Positions 1-9,878 of a stretch of DNA of 64,000 nt are shown here, piece after piece. The notes under the pieces are model-generated. The model saw nothing but the letters and a program-made list of their open reading frames with translations. It searched no databases and was not told the origin of the DNA. Position numbers and translations under genes: made by a program. The number at the start of each line of letters is the position of its first letter. Within the stretch, counting starts at the first letter, position 1. The DNA comes from Deltaproteobacteria bacterium (GTDB lineage: Bacteria; Myxococcota_A; UBA796; UBA2385): NCBI GenBank assembly GCA_018401435.1, contig JAGYJW010000026.1, positions 1 through 64,000 of the forward strand. Reading direction: 5' to 3'.

Positions 1-687
1 CGGGGCCTGCTGCTGGGCTTGGGCCTGGCCCTGGCGGCCAGCTCCCTCGCCGCGGCCTTCTTGTTGGGCCGGGAGTCCGCCCGGGCCGAGCTGGGCGCGG
101 GCGCCGTCGCATCGGCCGCCCCCGCCGCCAATCGCGCCCCTCCCGAAACGACCACCTCCCCCGAAATGAAGTCGATGACTTCATCTTCAGCAAACGATGC
201 CCCTCAGTTGGACCTGCCTTCGCCCGCACCGGCCCCGGCTGCTGGGGCCGCGGCTGTTGCGGCTCCCGCCGACCTGCCCCCCGCCTCGCTGGCGGTGGCC
301 GCCTGGCTGGACCGGCTGGATCGCGCCTTGATGGAAGGCAAGACCTGGACCGACCCCGACGCCATGGCCCAGACCATCCTTCAAGACGCCCTGGCCGGCC
401 GCACCGACGGCTTCGACCGGCTGATCGCCGGCAACCAGACGGTGCACGACCGCATCCTCGCCCTGCGGCCACCCCCCGACTGCCCGGAGTGCGCCCGCTA
501 CCACGCGGCCACGGCGGCGGTGCTCTCCGACAGCATCCGCCTGCTGCGCCGCCTGCGGGAGTCCACCGCCACCGGCGACCTGGGCGCGCTGGCCGGCGCC
601 CAGGGAGAGGCCCAGGGCCTGGAAGCCCGGGCCCGGGACATCGAGCGCCTGGACCGGGAGCTTCGCGCGGCCTACCGGCTGCCCTGA
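1..687 (+). CDS. Membrane-anchored hypothetical protein (5' partial)
   Basis: The frame is open from the first base, so the true start probably lies upstream of the window; the first internal start is a TTG at 19. The visible protein opens with a hydrophobic Leu/Ala-rich segment (about residues 1-22) that looks like a signal anchor. A low-complexity Ala/Pro linker follows, then a charged helical domain with a CPEC motif (DCPECARY), suggesting an extracytoplasmic domain. I do not recognise a family. It converges on pilY1, whose stop lies only 10 bases away. Function unknown. Confidence 0.6.
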   Translation, partial: RGLLLGLGLALAASSLAAAFLLGRESARAELGAGAVASAAPAANRAPPETTTSPEMKSMTSSSANDAPQLDLPSPAPAPAAGAAAVAAPADLPPASLAVAAWLDRLDRALMEGKTWTDPDAMAQTILQDALAGRTDGFDRLIAGNQTVHDRILALRPPPDCPECARYHAATAAVLSDSIRLLRRLRESTATGDLGALAGAQGEAQGLEARARDIERLDRELRAAYRLP

Positions 688-697
688 GGGCGGGGGT

Positions 698-3600
698 CTA
701 AAAGACCTCCATCCACGCCAGGGTGCTGGTGCCCAGGAAGGCATCGGTGGACGAGGTGATCGTGCCGATGGTATTTCCCGTCGCGTCTGGGTCCGAGGTC
801 CCGTAGAAGATCGAGCCGTGATCGCTCACGCTGATGCCCGAGACATAGGAGTCCTCTTCTTCGACGAAGGAGTCGTCGTTGGAATCCACCACGCCGTTGC
901 CATCGGTGTCCATGCCGGGCTGGCAGTCGTCATAGGCCAGGCCGTAGATGCGGCCCACGCCGCCATCGCAGACGTCGGCATCGGGCACCCAGGTGGGGAA
1001 GTAGACCACGCCTGCATAGACGGTGGGCGCACCGGTCAGGCCCTCGCCATTGTCCAGGGTCACGACGCCGTCGGTGCCACAATCGGTGATGGGCTGCAGG
1101 TAGTCGCCGTCGCAGGCATCTGGCGCCGTGTCCTTCATGGCAAAGAAGTAGCCGGGGTCGGAGCCGGTGCGCTCATAGGGTGAGCCCGTGCCCCAGTAGA
1201 CGGCGAGGTGGCCGTCGGGCAGCCAGGAGGCGGTGGCCGAATAGAAGACCTCGGGCCGGGCCGACAGGCTGCCGTCGTCAACCGGGTCGTAGAACTCGAC
1301 CCACTGCAGGTTGCCGGGATCCGAGGTGTCGATGCAGGCCTTGTACATCCAGGTGGAGCCGGGATCCTCGACGTCGTTGCCCGGCGCGCCGCCGCCTTCG
1401 GAGGCCGGCGTATAGGTCGTGGTCACCGGGAAGTAGAGCGTGTCCACGTCGCCATCGGAGTCCACATCCACCGCGGCCAGGGCGGCCGAGATGTAGGCAT
1501 ACTCGTAGTGGCCGGCCGCGTCGCTGTCGTCCTGCAGCGCGGCGCTGCTGTAGACGTCGGCTTCGGGGTGGTAGTTGTCGCCGCGGGCATAGTCGGCCGT
1601 GGAGCTGGGCGCCTGGTAGCGCACCGGCGGGTCGGTGGTGCTCTCGTAGTCGTCGCCCAGGTGCCACATATAGATGTTGGCTTCGGCCTGCTGGTAGTAG
1701 TCGGTGCCCGAGCTGGTGTGGCTCACGCCGCGGCCGCTGCCCCAGAAGGCCACCCAGCGGTCCTTGGGGTCGGTGATGTCGGAGGCGTCATAGACCAGGC
1801 CGATGACGGGACGCCCCGTGGTGTGGCCGGTGGCCGCGTTGTCGGCCTCGTCGGTCTGCTCCCACAAGAACTTGGGGTCGGTGGTATCGGTGATGTCCAG
1901 CGCCAGGGTGACGGGGCCGCCCTGGCCCTGCTGCACCACCACCACCCGCCGCCACTCGCAGGCGTCGGGCACGCTGGTGCAGTCCTTGATGCCGTCGTTG
2001 TTGGCGTCAATCCACACATCTTCGACCACCGGAGAGCCGTCGAAGAGGAAGGTGCGCCCAAAGAGCATCAGGTCCATCAGGCGGCCGGCCCACTCCGCGT
2101 CGTGCTCGCGTTCGAGCAGGTAGCCGGGGATCCAGGCCCACAGCTCCTCACCCTGCTCGGAGTCCGACGCGGTGGAGTAATCCTCCTCCAGGCGGAAGGC
2201 GTGCAGCATGCCGTCATTGGCGGCCAGCAGCACGATGTCGGGGGAGGACTCGTCGTCGCGGTTGGCCTCGAGCCCCGCCAGGAAGGCCCGGTAGGTGGGG
2301 TCGATGGCGTAGTTGCTGTTGCGGGCCTGCACGACCACGGGCACCGAGTGCGGCGAGTCGCCCAGGCGCCAGCGGCCCCGGGTCTCGCTCATGTAGCGGA
2401 ACTCGGCGTTGTTGTAGCCGCGGGCAAAGTCGATGAGGGCCTGCAGGTCGTCCTCATCGACCAGGCAGCCGTCCTTGCTGAGGTCATAGGCGGGGTCCGA
2501 GGCGCAGCCCCCCGAGCCCACCGAAGTGTCGAGGATGCGGTTCAGCACCGTCGAATCGGCGGCAACCTGCTGGGCAAAGGTGCGGTCGAAGCCCATGCGC
2601 CGGTCGCCGTCGCCCTCGCTGGACAGCACGGTGCTGGTCAGGTCGTAGGCAGGCTCCCAGAAGGTGTAGATGTCGCGTCGGCCGACACCGTCGCGGTCTT
2701 CGGGGTTGTCCTCGGTGGAGGTGACCAGGCGGCTCACCAGCAGGTCGCCACCATCCCACAAGGCGCCGCCATAGTCCGAGGGGCCGTTGTAGAGCACCTG
2801 CCCATAGGTGGAGCTGGTGGGGTCGTCGTCGATCTCATAGGCGCGCACATGGCCCTGGCCCAGCGCCATGCCCGAGGTGCTGGTCAGGAAGTCGTCGCCG
2901 TTGAGCGAGTAGAAGGTGTAGACGAGGTAGGCGCCGTCCGCCGACACCACCGGGGTGGACCGGCTGAAGGTGCCCGACCGGATGTCTTGCATCATCAGCA
3001 ACATGCCCGTCAGGATGCCGTCGGGGGTCGATGCGGCGTTGTAGACGCCGGCGTTGCTGATCTCATCCGAGGCGTTGCCAAAGAGCTCTTCGGCCACGCT
3101 GCTGCTGTCGATGCCCAGGCCCATCGTGTGGACCACGACATTCTGCGTGCCGCTGAGATCGCCGCGCTGGTCGGTATTGTAGAGCTTGCTCACCACGTTG
3201 TCGTAGTAGCACTGCTCATCGGAGCTGGAGGTTGAGGTGGTGCGCCCCGAGGCCGTGTCACAGGTGACGTCGGTGCTCATGGACGCGCTGCTGGCGTAGG
3301 AGCCCGAGATGCGCTCGTCGTCCACCGGCCGCCCGTTGGTGAGCACGATGACGTGGGTCTCCTGGCACCAGTATTCGAGGGGGGCCTCCAGCCAGTCATT
3401 GTCGAAGCCGTCGCTGTCGTCGTCCACCCCGTCGTCGGGGGTGGTGTTCTGCAGGTAGTCGAAGGCGAGATCTTCGAGGGCCTCACCCAGGTTCCGGCGG
3501 GTGGTGCCATGCACCGTCAGGCTGGCCAGGGCGGCCGAGATCTCGGCCGAAGACGAGCCCAGGGGCGCAATGGGGAAGAAGTCATCGCCATAGACGACGG

Positions 3601-3976
3601 TGCGGGTGCTGCCGCTGGGCAGGGTGTGGGTGTAGGGCCCATCGGGGCTGGTGCCCACCACGGCGTAGCGCGCCCAATCGAAGTGCTGGGTGACCAGGTT
3701 GATGGCCTCGACCACATCGTCGATGCAGGGGTCGCTGAAGTTGTTGACGTAGCTTGCGCCGGTGTGGGCGGTGTCGTCGTCGCTGTCTTCGGGACAGGGG
3801 TCCGACATGGACGAGGACAGGTCCACCAGGAAGATGATGTTGGGGGGCGCGGCCTCGGTGGTGGACAGGTACTCCTCGCCGCCCGACGACGACGAGGCCT
3901 GGGCGGCGGAGCCAAAGAGCGCCACGGCAGCCACGACCGAAGGCGAGAGCAGGAGGCGGGGGGTGCGAGGGGTCAT
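698..3976 (-). CDS. pilY1: PilY1-like type IV pilus tip adhesin with VWA domain
   Basis: About 1092 aa. The ATG at 3976 starts a good Sec signal peptide ending near AAQAS; a longer open frame upstream is noncoding overlap with pilX. A VWA domain follows, with the MIDAS motif DLSSS at residues 52-56. The C-terminal half resembles the PilY1 beta-propeller, with VVLLAAN-like and FWGSGRG blades and calcium-loop-like segments such as DTDGNGVVDSND. In known systems PilY1 sits at the pilus tip, promotes adhesion and counters retraction. It is the last gene of the fimT-pilV-pilW-pilX-pilY1 operon, 14 bases after pilX, which strongly supports the call. Confidence 0.88.
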   Translation of the reverse strand: MTPRTPRLLLSPSVVAAVALFGSAAQASSSSGGEEYLSTTEAAPPNIIFLVDLSSSMSDPCPEDSDDDTAHTGASYVNNFSDPCIDDVVEAINLVTQHFDWARYAVVGTSPDGPYTHTLPSGSTRTVVYGDDFFPIAPLGSSSAEISAALASLTVHGTTRRNLGEALEDLAFDYLQNTTPDDGVDDDSDGFDNDWLEAPLEYWCQETHVIVLTNGRPVDDERISGSYASSASMSTDVTCDTASGRTTSTSSSDEQCYYDNVVSKLYNTDQRGDLSGTQNVVVHTMGLGIDSSSVAEELFGNASDEISNAGVYNAASTPDGILTGMLLMMQDIRSGTFSRSTPVVSADGAYLVYTFYSLNGDDFLTSTSGMALGQGHVRAYEIDDDPTSSTYGQVLYNGPSDYGGALWDGGDLLVSRLVTSTEDNPEDRDGVGRRDIYTFWEPAYDLTSTVLSSEGDGDRRMGFDRTFAQQVAADSTVLNRILDTSVGSGGCASDPAYDLSKDGCLVDEDDLQALIDFARGYNNAEFRYMSETRGRWRLGDSPHSVPVVVQARNSNYAIDPTYRAFLAGLEANRDDESSPDIVLLAANDGMLHAFRLEEDYSTASDSEQGEELWAWIPGYLLEREHDAEWAGRLMDLMLFGRTFLFDGSPVVEDVWIDANNDGIKDCTSVPDACEWRRVVVVQQGQGGPVTLALDITDTTDPKFLWEQTDEADNAATGHTTGRPVIGLVYDASDITDPKDRWVAFWGSGRGVSHTSSGTDYYQQAEANIYMWHLGDDYESTTDPPVRYQAPSSTADYARGDNYHPEADVYSSAALQDDSDAAGHYEYAYISAALAAVDVDSDGDVDTLYFPVTTTYTPASEGGGAPGNDVEDPGSTWMYKACIDTSDPGNLQWVEFYDPVDDGSLSARPEVFYSATASWLPDGHLAVYWGTGSPYERTGSDPGYFFAMKDTAPDACDGDYLQPITDCGTDGVVTLDNGEGLTGAPTVYAGVVYFPTWVPDADVCDGGVGRIYGLAYDDCQPGMDTDGNGVVDSNDDSFVEEEDSYVSGISVSDHGSIFYGTSDPDATGNTIGTITSSTDAFLGTSTLAWMEVF

Positions 3977-3990
3977 GCCGGTCTCCTGCC

Positions 3991-4572
3991 TCATCGGATC
4001 TTGCAGGTGCCGAACTTGACCTTGCGCAGAAGCATCGAGCTGCTGGCGGTGGTCTCGTTCATGGCCGCGCTGGATGCGCTGCTGGCCGAGGTCTGCATAC
4101 GGGCGGTGCTGGCCATCTCCCAGTAGTCCGAGCGGAACTTGTTGCCGCCCAGCTCTGTGGAGTAGCCCGGCGGCGGGTTGCCGCAGCGGTGGTAGGTCGC
4201 AGTGACCCAATAGACGCCCAGGTTGTGGGAGCGCCCGAAGCTGCCATAGGCCACGCCGCCAAAGTCGGTCTCGGCCTCGGTGGCATTCACGAAGTCACCA
4301 AAGGTGTCGTTGCCGGTGTCGATGCCCTCGTGGGGCGGGTCCTCGTACATCAGCTCGGAGCGGGCGTGTTCGGTGCCCGCGTGCGAGGTGTTCAGGGTCA
4401 TCATGTGCTTGCGGTTCTGCACCGCGATGCGCTGGTCGATGCCGGCTACCTGCAGGGTGCTGGAGCCGATCACGGCGAGGATGGCCATGATCAGCAAGGC
4501 CACCAGCATGATGTAGCCGCGGCGATCCCGAAGGAGGCCCGCGCGACGGGACAGCAGGGGTCGGTGGGGCAT
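3991..4572 (-). CDS. pilX: PilX-like minor pilin
   Basis: About 193 aa. The start overlaps the pilW stop (ATGA at 4569-4572 on the minus strand), which fixes it. An Arg-rich leader ends in RRGYIMLVALLIMAIL, a hydrophobic N-terminal helix without the classic GFTLIE cleavage motif; this is typical of PilX, whose position-5 Glu is often absent. The rest is a small globular domain with few recognisable features. In other bacteria PilX joins FimU/FimT, PilV and PilW in a pilus-priming complex that carries PilY1. Assignment rests on N-terminal shape and operon position; sequence identity to named PilX proteins was not tested. Confidence 0.75.
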   Translation of the reverse strand: MPHRPLLSRRAGLLRDRRGYIMLVALLIMAILAVIGSSTLQVAGIDQRIAVQNRKHMMTLNTSHAGTEHARSELMYEDPPHEGIDTGNDTFGDFVNATEAETDFGGVAYGSFGRSHNLGVYWVTATYHRCGNPPPGYSTELGGNKFRSDYWEMASTARMQTSASSASSAAMNETTASSSMLLRKVKFGTCKIR

Positions 4573-5690
4573 CACAGGTTGGCCTGGTAGCGGATGTTTC
4601 GGACAGACACCTCGGTGCTGAGCACCTGCCGGTAGTAGTGGTCGGTGCCGGCGGCGGCGCCCACATGGTTGGCCAGGCCCGGACGGGCGCCAGGCATCCG
4701 GTCGGAGAACTCTTCGCGGGAGGACCGGGCGATGAGGCCCACCCGCACCATCCACACCCGGTTGGCGTCCGACGAGGCGGTCACGGCGCTGCCGTCCACC
4801 CAGTTGGCGGCGTTGGTGCAGTCCACCGAGCCCCCGGTGGCCGGGGCCAGGCAATACTGGAGCTGCAAATCCTCGATGTCGTCCACCAACGGCACATCGG
4901 TGCTGTCGGGCCAGGACATGTCCATGTCCAACATCAGCACGGGGTGTTCGGCGCTGCCCGGGCCGGCGCCATCGCCGTCGTCATCGTCGATGTAGAAGGT
5001 GTAGACGTTGGCCTTGGAGCAGGTCATCACCGGGGTGAGGTTCTCGCCCGAGCCGCAGACATTGGCGTAGTCGGACAGGCCGCTGTTGTCCGAGACCGCG
5101 ATGACGCCGCTGCTGGCGTTCACCGAGGTCACCGTCCACATATAGGTCTCCATGCCCCGCATATCGGCGTAATCAAAGCAGATCAGCAGGTCGCCGGCCT
5201 GGTATTGGGCCAGCTTGGCCGCGTTGTCCAGCATGGTGGGCCGGAAGGTGATGGACGTGGTCGAGCAGGGCTCGATGGTGTCGCTGGAGCTGTCCATCAC
5301 CAGGGAGGGGTCGCCATAGACTACGGTCAAGGCGTCGGTGCCATTGGCCCCGTTGGCGTCCCAGGGGATGATCACCGGCAGCAGCGAGTCCTGGGAGCTG
5401 TTGCCCGGGTTGGTGGGCCCCAGCACGCCCGTGACGTAGCCGCCGGTGCCATAGCCAGCCATGCGGATGCTCCGGCTGAGCATATCGGTGGCGAAACGCA
5501 GGTTCTGGTTCATCTCCATCTGGAGATCCTGCGTCAACAGCTGCCGACTCTGCATGGTGAAGAGGCCATAGAGCCCGGCCGTCGTCACCCCGGCGATGGC
5601 GATGGCGATCATCACCTCGATGAGGGTGAAGCCCGACACGCCCTTGCGGGCGGCAGCGGGCCGACGGCAATGGAGGGGGGTGGGGGTCAT
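4572..5690 (-). CDS. pilW: PilW-like minor pilin / prepilin-type protein
   Basis: About 372 aa. The start is chosen at 5690 because the ATG overlaps the pilV stop (ATGA) and places a prepilin leader directly before GFTLIEVMIAIAIAG. That motif is the PilD cleavage/N-methylation site with Glu5. The N-terminal helix continues into LYGLFTMQSRQLL. The remainder is Asp/Ser/Thr-rich, as in PilW globular heads. Size and position between pilV and pilX fit PilW. The longer open frame upstream to 6347 is shadow over pilV. Confidence 0.83.
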   Translation of the reverse strand: MTPTPLHCRRPAAARKGVSGFTLIEVMIAIAIAGVTTAGLYGLFTMQSRQLLTQDLQMEMNQNLRFATDMLSRSIRMAGYGTGGYVTGVLGPTNPGNSSQDSLLPVIIPWDANGANGTDALTVVYGDPSLVMDSSSDTIEPCSTTSITFRPTMLDNAAKLAQYQAGDLLICFDYADMRGMETYMWTVTSVNASSGVIAVSDNSGLSDYANVCGSGENLTPVMTCSKANVYTFYIDDDDGDGAGPGSAEHPVLMLDMDMSWPDSTDVPLVDDIEDLQLQYCLAPATGGSVDCTNAANWVDGSAVTASSDANRVWMVRVGLIARSSREEFSDRMPGARPGLANHVGAAAGTDHYYRQVLSTEVSVRNIRYQANL

Positions 5691-6190
5691 GGGTCTCGGA
5701 ACCGGTAGGACGAGATGGTGGTGCCGTGCCAGGAGTTGAAGGACTCGTCCTCGTATTGGCAGCGCACCCGCAGGCGGGTCCAGGTGCCGTTGGCGTCCAT
5801 GTCTTCGACGTCCCAGGTCACCAGGTAGATGGGCTGGCCCAGGTCGGCGCTGGACTGCTGGGCGGCGTTGAGCGGCGTGGGGGCAGACCCGCTGTTGGGG
5901 TGCTCCAGGTAGGACCAGGGGGTGGAGGCCGAGGTGGTATCCCCCATGGTGTCCACCAGGTCGGCGTGGCGGGTGGAGGCGGTCCACTCCACCGACAGAA
6001 GCTGCTCCATGCGGCTCTGGGCAAGGTAGGTGCAGGCGGTCATGCGCCGGGCGTGCTGGTTGCTGCGCACGGCCTGGGTGTGAAAGCCAAACATCACGAC
6101 CAGCGAAAAGCCGAGCAGGGCCGTGGCGATGAGCACCTCGACCAGGGTGAAGCCGGCGCGTCCGGCGCGGTGGAGGGGCCGGCGCGTCAT
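5687..6190 (-). CDS. pilV: PilV-like type IV pilus modification protein
   Basis: 167 aa with a short Arg-rich leader followed by GFTLVEVLIATALLGFSL, a clear class III signal/prepilin peptidase motif. The following QAVRSNQHARRMTACTYLAQSRME stretch is the usual PilV pattern, in which an Ala-rich helix ends in AQSRME. It overlaps its neighbours on both sides by ATGA junctions (fimT stop, pilW start), so it is translationally coupled. Expected role: minor pilin in the priming complex at the base or tip of the pilus. Confidence 0.83.
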   Translation of the reverse strand: MTRRPLHRAGRAGFTLVEVLIATALLGFSLVVMFGFHTQAVRSNQHARRMTACTYLAQSRMEQLLSVEWTASTRHADLVDTMGDTTSASTPWSYLEHPNSGSAPTPLNAAQQSSADLGQPIYLVTWDVEDMDANGTWTRLRVRCQYEDESFNSWHGTTISSYRFRDP

Positions 6191-6903
6191 CGGGTCGCCG
6201 TCGCGCCGCTCTCGGCGGCGACCATAGAGGAACGAAGCACGATATTGCCGACCCGATTGACCTTGACGCTGATGCGGTCATCCACGCCCTGCCGGGCGGC
6301 GATCTGGTTGACCAGGTCCAGGCGCACCCAGCCGCCCTCGGCCACAAAGTCGCTGCCGGGGTTGTTCAGGCGGCCCCGGGGGCTGAAGACCAGCGCGTCC
6401 CGGTTGTTGGCGCCGGGGCCTTCGAGGGTGCCCCAGTCGGCCAGGCAGATGAAGCGGGCCTTGCGGTCGCCGCCATCGCCGATGTCGTGCAGGCCCTCGG
6501 ACTGGTCGTCGTCGCTGCCATCGGCGTCGGCGTCGGGGGGCAGCAGCTCCCAGGACCGCGACGCGCTGGACCGATCGCCGATTTCGAGGGCCCAGGAGCC
6601 GCCCCAGGCCTCGACATCGGCGGCGCAATCTCCCCCACTGCTCACCAGACGCAGGCGCGTCTCGCGGTTGGCAGAGATGGCGAGGTTGCGCAGATACACG
6701 AGATCACTCTTCAGGGTTCGGGAGGCGCGGACGAGTCGGTAGCGGGGGAGCTGGCCTTGCAGGGTGGTCCAGCCGATGGTGATGAGAAGGCCGACGATTG
6801 CGACAACGACCATCAGCTCGGTCAAGGTGAAGCCTCTGCGACGAGGCCGGAGGCAAGAGCGCCGGTGACTGCAGACCGGGGATTCGTCGGGGGTGGAGTT
6901 CAC
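6187..6903 (-). CDS. fimT: FimT/FimU/GspH-family minor pseudopilin
   Basis: 238 aa, first gene of the minor pilin operon. A GTG start at 6903 is preceded by AGGA. The basic leader runs into RRGFTLTELMVVVAIVGLL, a prepilin cleavage site with Glu at the +5 position. The GspH-like body is longer than usual, with an Asp-rich insert (PDADADGSDDDQ) and the beta-rich C-terminal segment typical of FimT. It should act with PilV/W/X as a pilus assembly primer. I found no convincing promoter in the 90 bases upstream. Confidence 0.8.
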   Translation of the reverse strand: MNSTPDESPVCSHRRSCLRPRRRGFTLTELMVVVAIVGLLITIGWTTLQGQLPRYRLVRASRTLKSDLVYLRNLAISANRETRLRLVSSGGDCAADVEAWGGSWALEIGDRSSASRSWELLPPDADADGSDDDQSEGLHDIGDGGDRKARFICLADWGTLEGPGANNRDALVFSPRGRLNNPGSDFVAEGGWVRLDLVNQIAARQGVDDRISVKVNRVGNIVLRSSMVAAESGATATR

Positions 6904-7249
6904 GGATTCCTGGTCTTTGAGATGGTAGCGACGAAGACCCCTTCATGGGAAGGGCCCTGGCGCTGAGATCTCGCGCCGTGGCGGAAGGAATTGCCCGATC
7001 GGGAAAAAGCTTCCTACCCCTCGGGCCCCGCTGCGGCGGGGGCGGCGGCTGCGCGCGCCTGGGGGCAGAGGCCGTCCACAATCGAGGGAAGCGCCGCCGG
7101 GCCACCCGCCGCCGCACCGCGGCAGATCCGGCAGGCTGCCACCTCGTGGCGGCGGCCTGATCGAGGGCCGCGTCGAGGCGGCGAGCGCCCCGCACCGGGG
7201 GCGCGGTTCGGCGCAGCGCGCGGGGTCCTCGCGCCCGGCCGAGGCCCGG

Positions 7250-7847
7250 ACCATGGCCCGCAGCCCGTGCCGCTACAACAAGGGCGCGGAAGCGCACGGG
7301 CACGGCCGGCAGGGCCAGGGCGGCTCGGCAGAGGCGAGGGCGGCCTCGCCTCCCCCTTGCGCAGCTGGGCCTCCGCCAGACCCAGCCGGTACTCACCGTC
7401 TTGGGGCAGGCGATCCACCAGGCGCTGGTAGCGTGCCAGCCCGGCATCGAGATCGCCGGTGGCCACATCGAAGAGGGCGAGGCTGGACTGCACCTTGGGG
7501 TCGTCGGGGGCCAGGCCCTCGGCCCGGGTGAGCAGCTCGCGGGCCCGGGCCGCGTCCCCTCCCCCCATGGCGATGCTGGCCAGGCCCCGCAGGCACTCGG
7601 CGCTCTCGGGCGCGACCTTGGCGCACTGGTCAAAGGCGCCAAAGGCCGCCGTCTTCTGGCCCGCCACCTGGTAGGTCCAACCCAGGCCGGCCAGGGCGGC
7701 GGGGTTGCGGGGCTCGCGGGACAAGGCCCGCCGAAAGCTGCGCTCGGCCTCGGGCAGGTCGTGTCGGTCCAGGGCGCTGTGGCCGCGCTCCACCAGGTGA
7801 TCGGCCGAGCAGGCCAGCAGCCACAAGGCCGCCCAGGCGAGCCTCAA
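7250..7847 (-). CDS. TPR lipoprotein, 3' end disrupted by frame breaks
   Basis: The TTG start at 7847 overlaps the stop of the response-regulator gene (TTGA), giving a short signal peptide with lipobox LLAC (Cys13). Three to four tetratricopeptide repeats follow (for example PRNPAALAGLGWTYQVAGQ and DDPKVQSSLALFDVATGD). After LGLAEAQLRKGE, near 7340, the frame is lost in a G-run, and sensible coding continues in another frame to at least about 7250. The true stop cannot be placed. TPR lipoproteins are usually protein-interaction factors of the periplasm or outer membrane; the partner is unknown. Confidence 0.55.
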
Positions 7848-8522
7848 GAACCCTCCAGCCCGTAGTCGCGGATCTTGTAGGCCAGGGCCTTGTAGGAGAT
7901 CTCGAGCAGGCGGGCGGCCTGGCTGCGGTTGCCCTCGGTGCGGGCCAGGGCCAGGGCGATCAGGTGGGCCTCCAGCGCGGCGCTGTGCTTCTTGATGGAC
8001 AGCTCGGAGTCTCCCCCATCGGGCGAGAAGTGCACCACCGGCGCATCGGCGGCCCGCGGCGGCAGGGGCGCTGGCACGCTGCCGGGCCGGGGCCGGGGCC
8101 GGGGCGGGCGGGGGCGTGGCGGGGCGGCGCTGGGCATGATCCATCATGCGGCGCACGCAGGCCCGCACCTCGTCGGCGCGAAAGGGCTTGGACACATAGT
8201 CGAAGGCGCCGCGATTCAGGGCGTCCACCGCCACATCTGCGCCCCCATAGGCGCTCATCATCACCACCGGCAGGCCCCGACCCTGGACCTCGTCCAAGAA
8301 GGACAGGCCATCCAGCCGCGGCATGCGCACATCACAGAGCACGACCCGCAAGCTGGGGTGCTGCTGCAGGGCGCGCAGGGCCTGGGTGCCATCGCCGGCC
8401 TCCAGCACGGTGTGGCCGTCCCGTTCGAGGATCACGCGGAGGAGGTGCCGCAGGTTGACCTCGTCATCGACGATGAGGACCTGGGGGGCCGAGGATTCCG
8501 GAGTGGCGGTGGAGGCGGGCAT
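7844..8522 (-). CDS. Response regulator: receiver plus Fis-type HTH (one frame break in linker)
   Basis: The ATG at 8522 begins a receiver domain: LIVDDE acidic pocket, phospho-acceptor Asp in LCDVRMPRLDG, and Lys in YVSKPFRA. After residue about 135 the frame changes in a CCGGGG-repeat tract (about 8090-8120). A Fis-like helix-turn-helix continues in the second frame to the stop at 7844: EGNRSQAARLLEISYKALAYKIRDYGL. There is no AAA+ domain, so the architecture is the ActR/PrrA/RegA type, joined here by a Pro-rich linker. It probably regulates transcription from a sensor kinase outside the window. Confidence 0.68.
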
Positions 8523-8630
8523 ACCCCGCAAGATAGCGCCCGCGGGGCCCCGGTCCACTCGCTCCGTCGTGGGCCGGTGGTCGGTCGGGGCCCAGGGGCA
8601 AGGCCCGCGCGGCTCGGATAGCCCTGCCCC

Positions 8631-9878
8631 ATGCGAATCCTGCAGGTGGTCCACGGCTTCCCGCCCCGCGAGACCGCGGCACCGAGCAGCACGCCGCCGC
8701 GGTGACCGCGGTTACGCGCGGGCGGGGGCACCAGCTGCACAGCGGGCCGCCACCCGCGCCCCGGGCCGCCGGGCCTACAGCCACCCAAGAGCCCGGCATC
8801 ACCCGCACGTGCAGAACCTGCCGGCCCGGCGCCTGGGGGATCGCGAGTCGGACCGGGCGATGGACGGCGGCGGCGGCGGTCTGCGCCCGCTTCCGCCCCG
8901 ATGTGATCCATATTCACCATTTGCAATTCATCAGCAGCACGCTGCGTTTTGACGCGCCGACGGTGCTCACCCTGCACGACGCCTGGACCTGGTGCGCGGC
9001 GGGGGGGCTGGAGCTGCTGCCCGATGGCCAGCCCTGCCCGGGGCCCCCTCGCCCGCCGCTGCGCTCCCCGCGCCAGCGCCTGGGCGCCGGTGCCTGACCG
9101 GTCACCCGCGGCCTGGTGGGGTTGGCGGGGCGGGTCGCGGCCTGGATTCCGCCGGAGCACCTGCACCGGGCCTACCAGGGCCTGCCGGCGCGTCGGCTGC
9201 GGGTGCACCGAGGTGCAGAGCGCCCGGCCCCAGCTTCCGGGCCGATGCGGCGGCGCGAAATGCGGCCCTGATCGCCTTTGCCCGCGCGGCCGCCGCCCGA
9301 ATTGGCCCCCAGCCGCTACCTGGCGCGCCGCGCCGAAGCCCAGGGCCTGGGGCCAGTGCGGGTGCTGCCCCATGACAGGCCCCTTGGCCCCTGACCGGCG
9401 GCGGCCCGCTGCTCTTCTGGGCACGGTGGCCGCCCACAAGGGGCCGGGACCGGGTGGCGGGCCTGGCGCGCGGCCTTCCCGGTGGCCGCCCGGGCCTGGC
9501 CTTGCACGGGCCGGTGCAGGATCCGGCCATCGCCCTGGGCCACCCGGTGGGGCCGGTGCTCGACCGGGCGGGGGTGCGGCGGCCCCGCAGGGAGCCTCGG
9601 CCCTGGTGATGGGCTCACGCTGGCCCGAGAACGCGCCCCTGGTGCTGCTGGAGGCGCGCGCCGTGGGCTGTCCGGTGGTGGCGCCGGCCCTGGGCGGCAT
9701 CCCGGAGCTGGTCGAGGAGGGCGTGGACGGCTTCCTCTACGCCCCCGACGACGAGGCCGCCCTGCAGCGCTGCCTGGTGCGGGTCGTTGCCCAGCCGCCG
9801 GGGCCCCCGCGGCCGCCGCCCTCCCCCGAATCGCAGATGGACGCCTATGAAGCGCTCTATGCCGAGGTGTGCCGGTGA
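8631..9878 (+). pseudogene. GT4-like glycosyltransferase, multiply frameshifted
   Basis: The ATG at 8631 gives MRILQVVHGFPPRE, the N-terminal strand of GT-B family 4 glycosyltransferases. Recognisable segments then appear in alternating frames: TEQHAAAVTA (about 8680), PDVIHIHHLQ and PTVLTLHDAW (8900-8990), and the C-terminal donor-binding region WPENAPLVLLEARAVGCPVVAP followed by GGIPELV (9620-9720). The stop is at 9878. At least four single-base shifts are needed to join them. The enzyme would transfer a sugar from an activated donor to a lipid or polysaccharide acceptor. Either it is decaying or the sequence has indel errors; the preserved motifs favour errors. Confidence 0.55.

Noticed and set aside
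6994..7008. CCCGATCGGG followed by AAAAA, possible terminator
   Set aside because: On the plus strand the stem is followed by A, not T; on the minus strand the T-run comes before the stem. Not a terminator in either direction.
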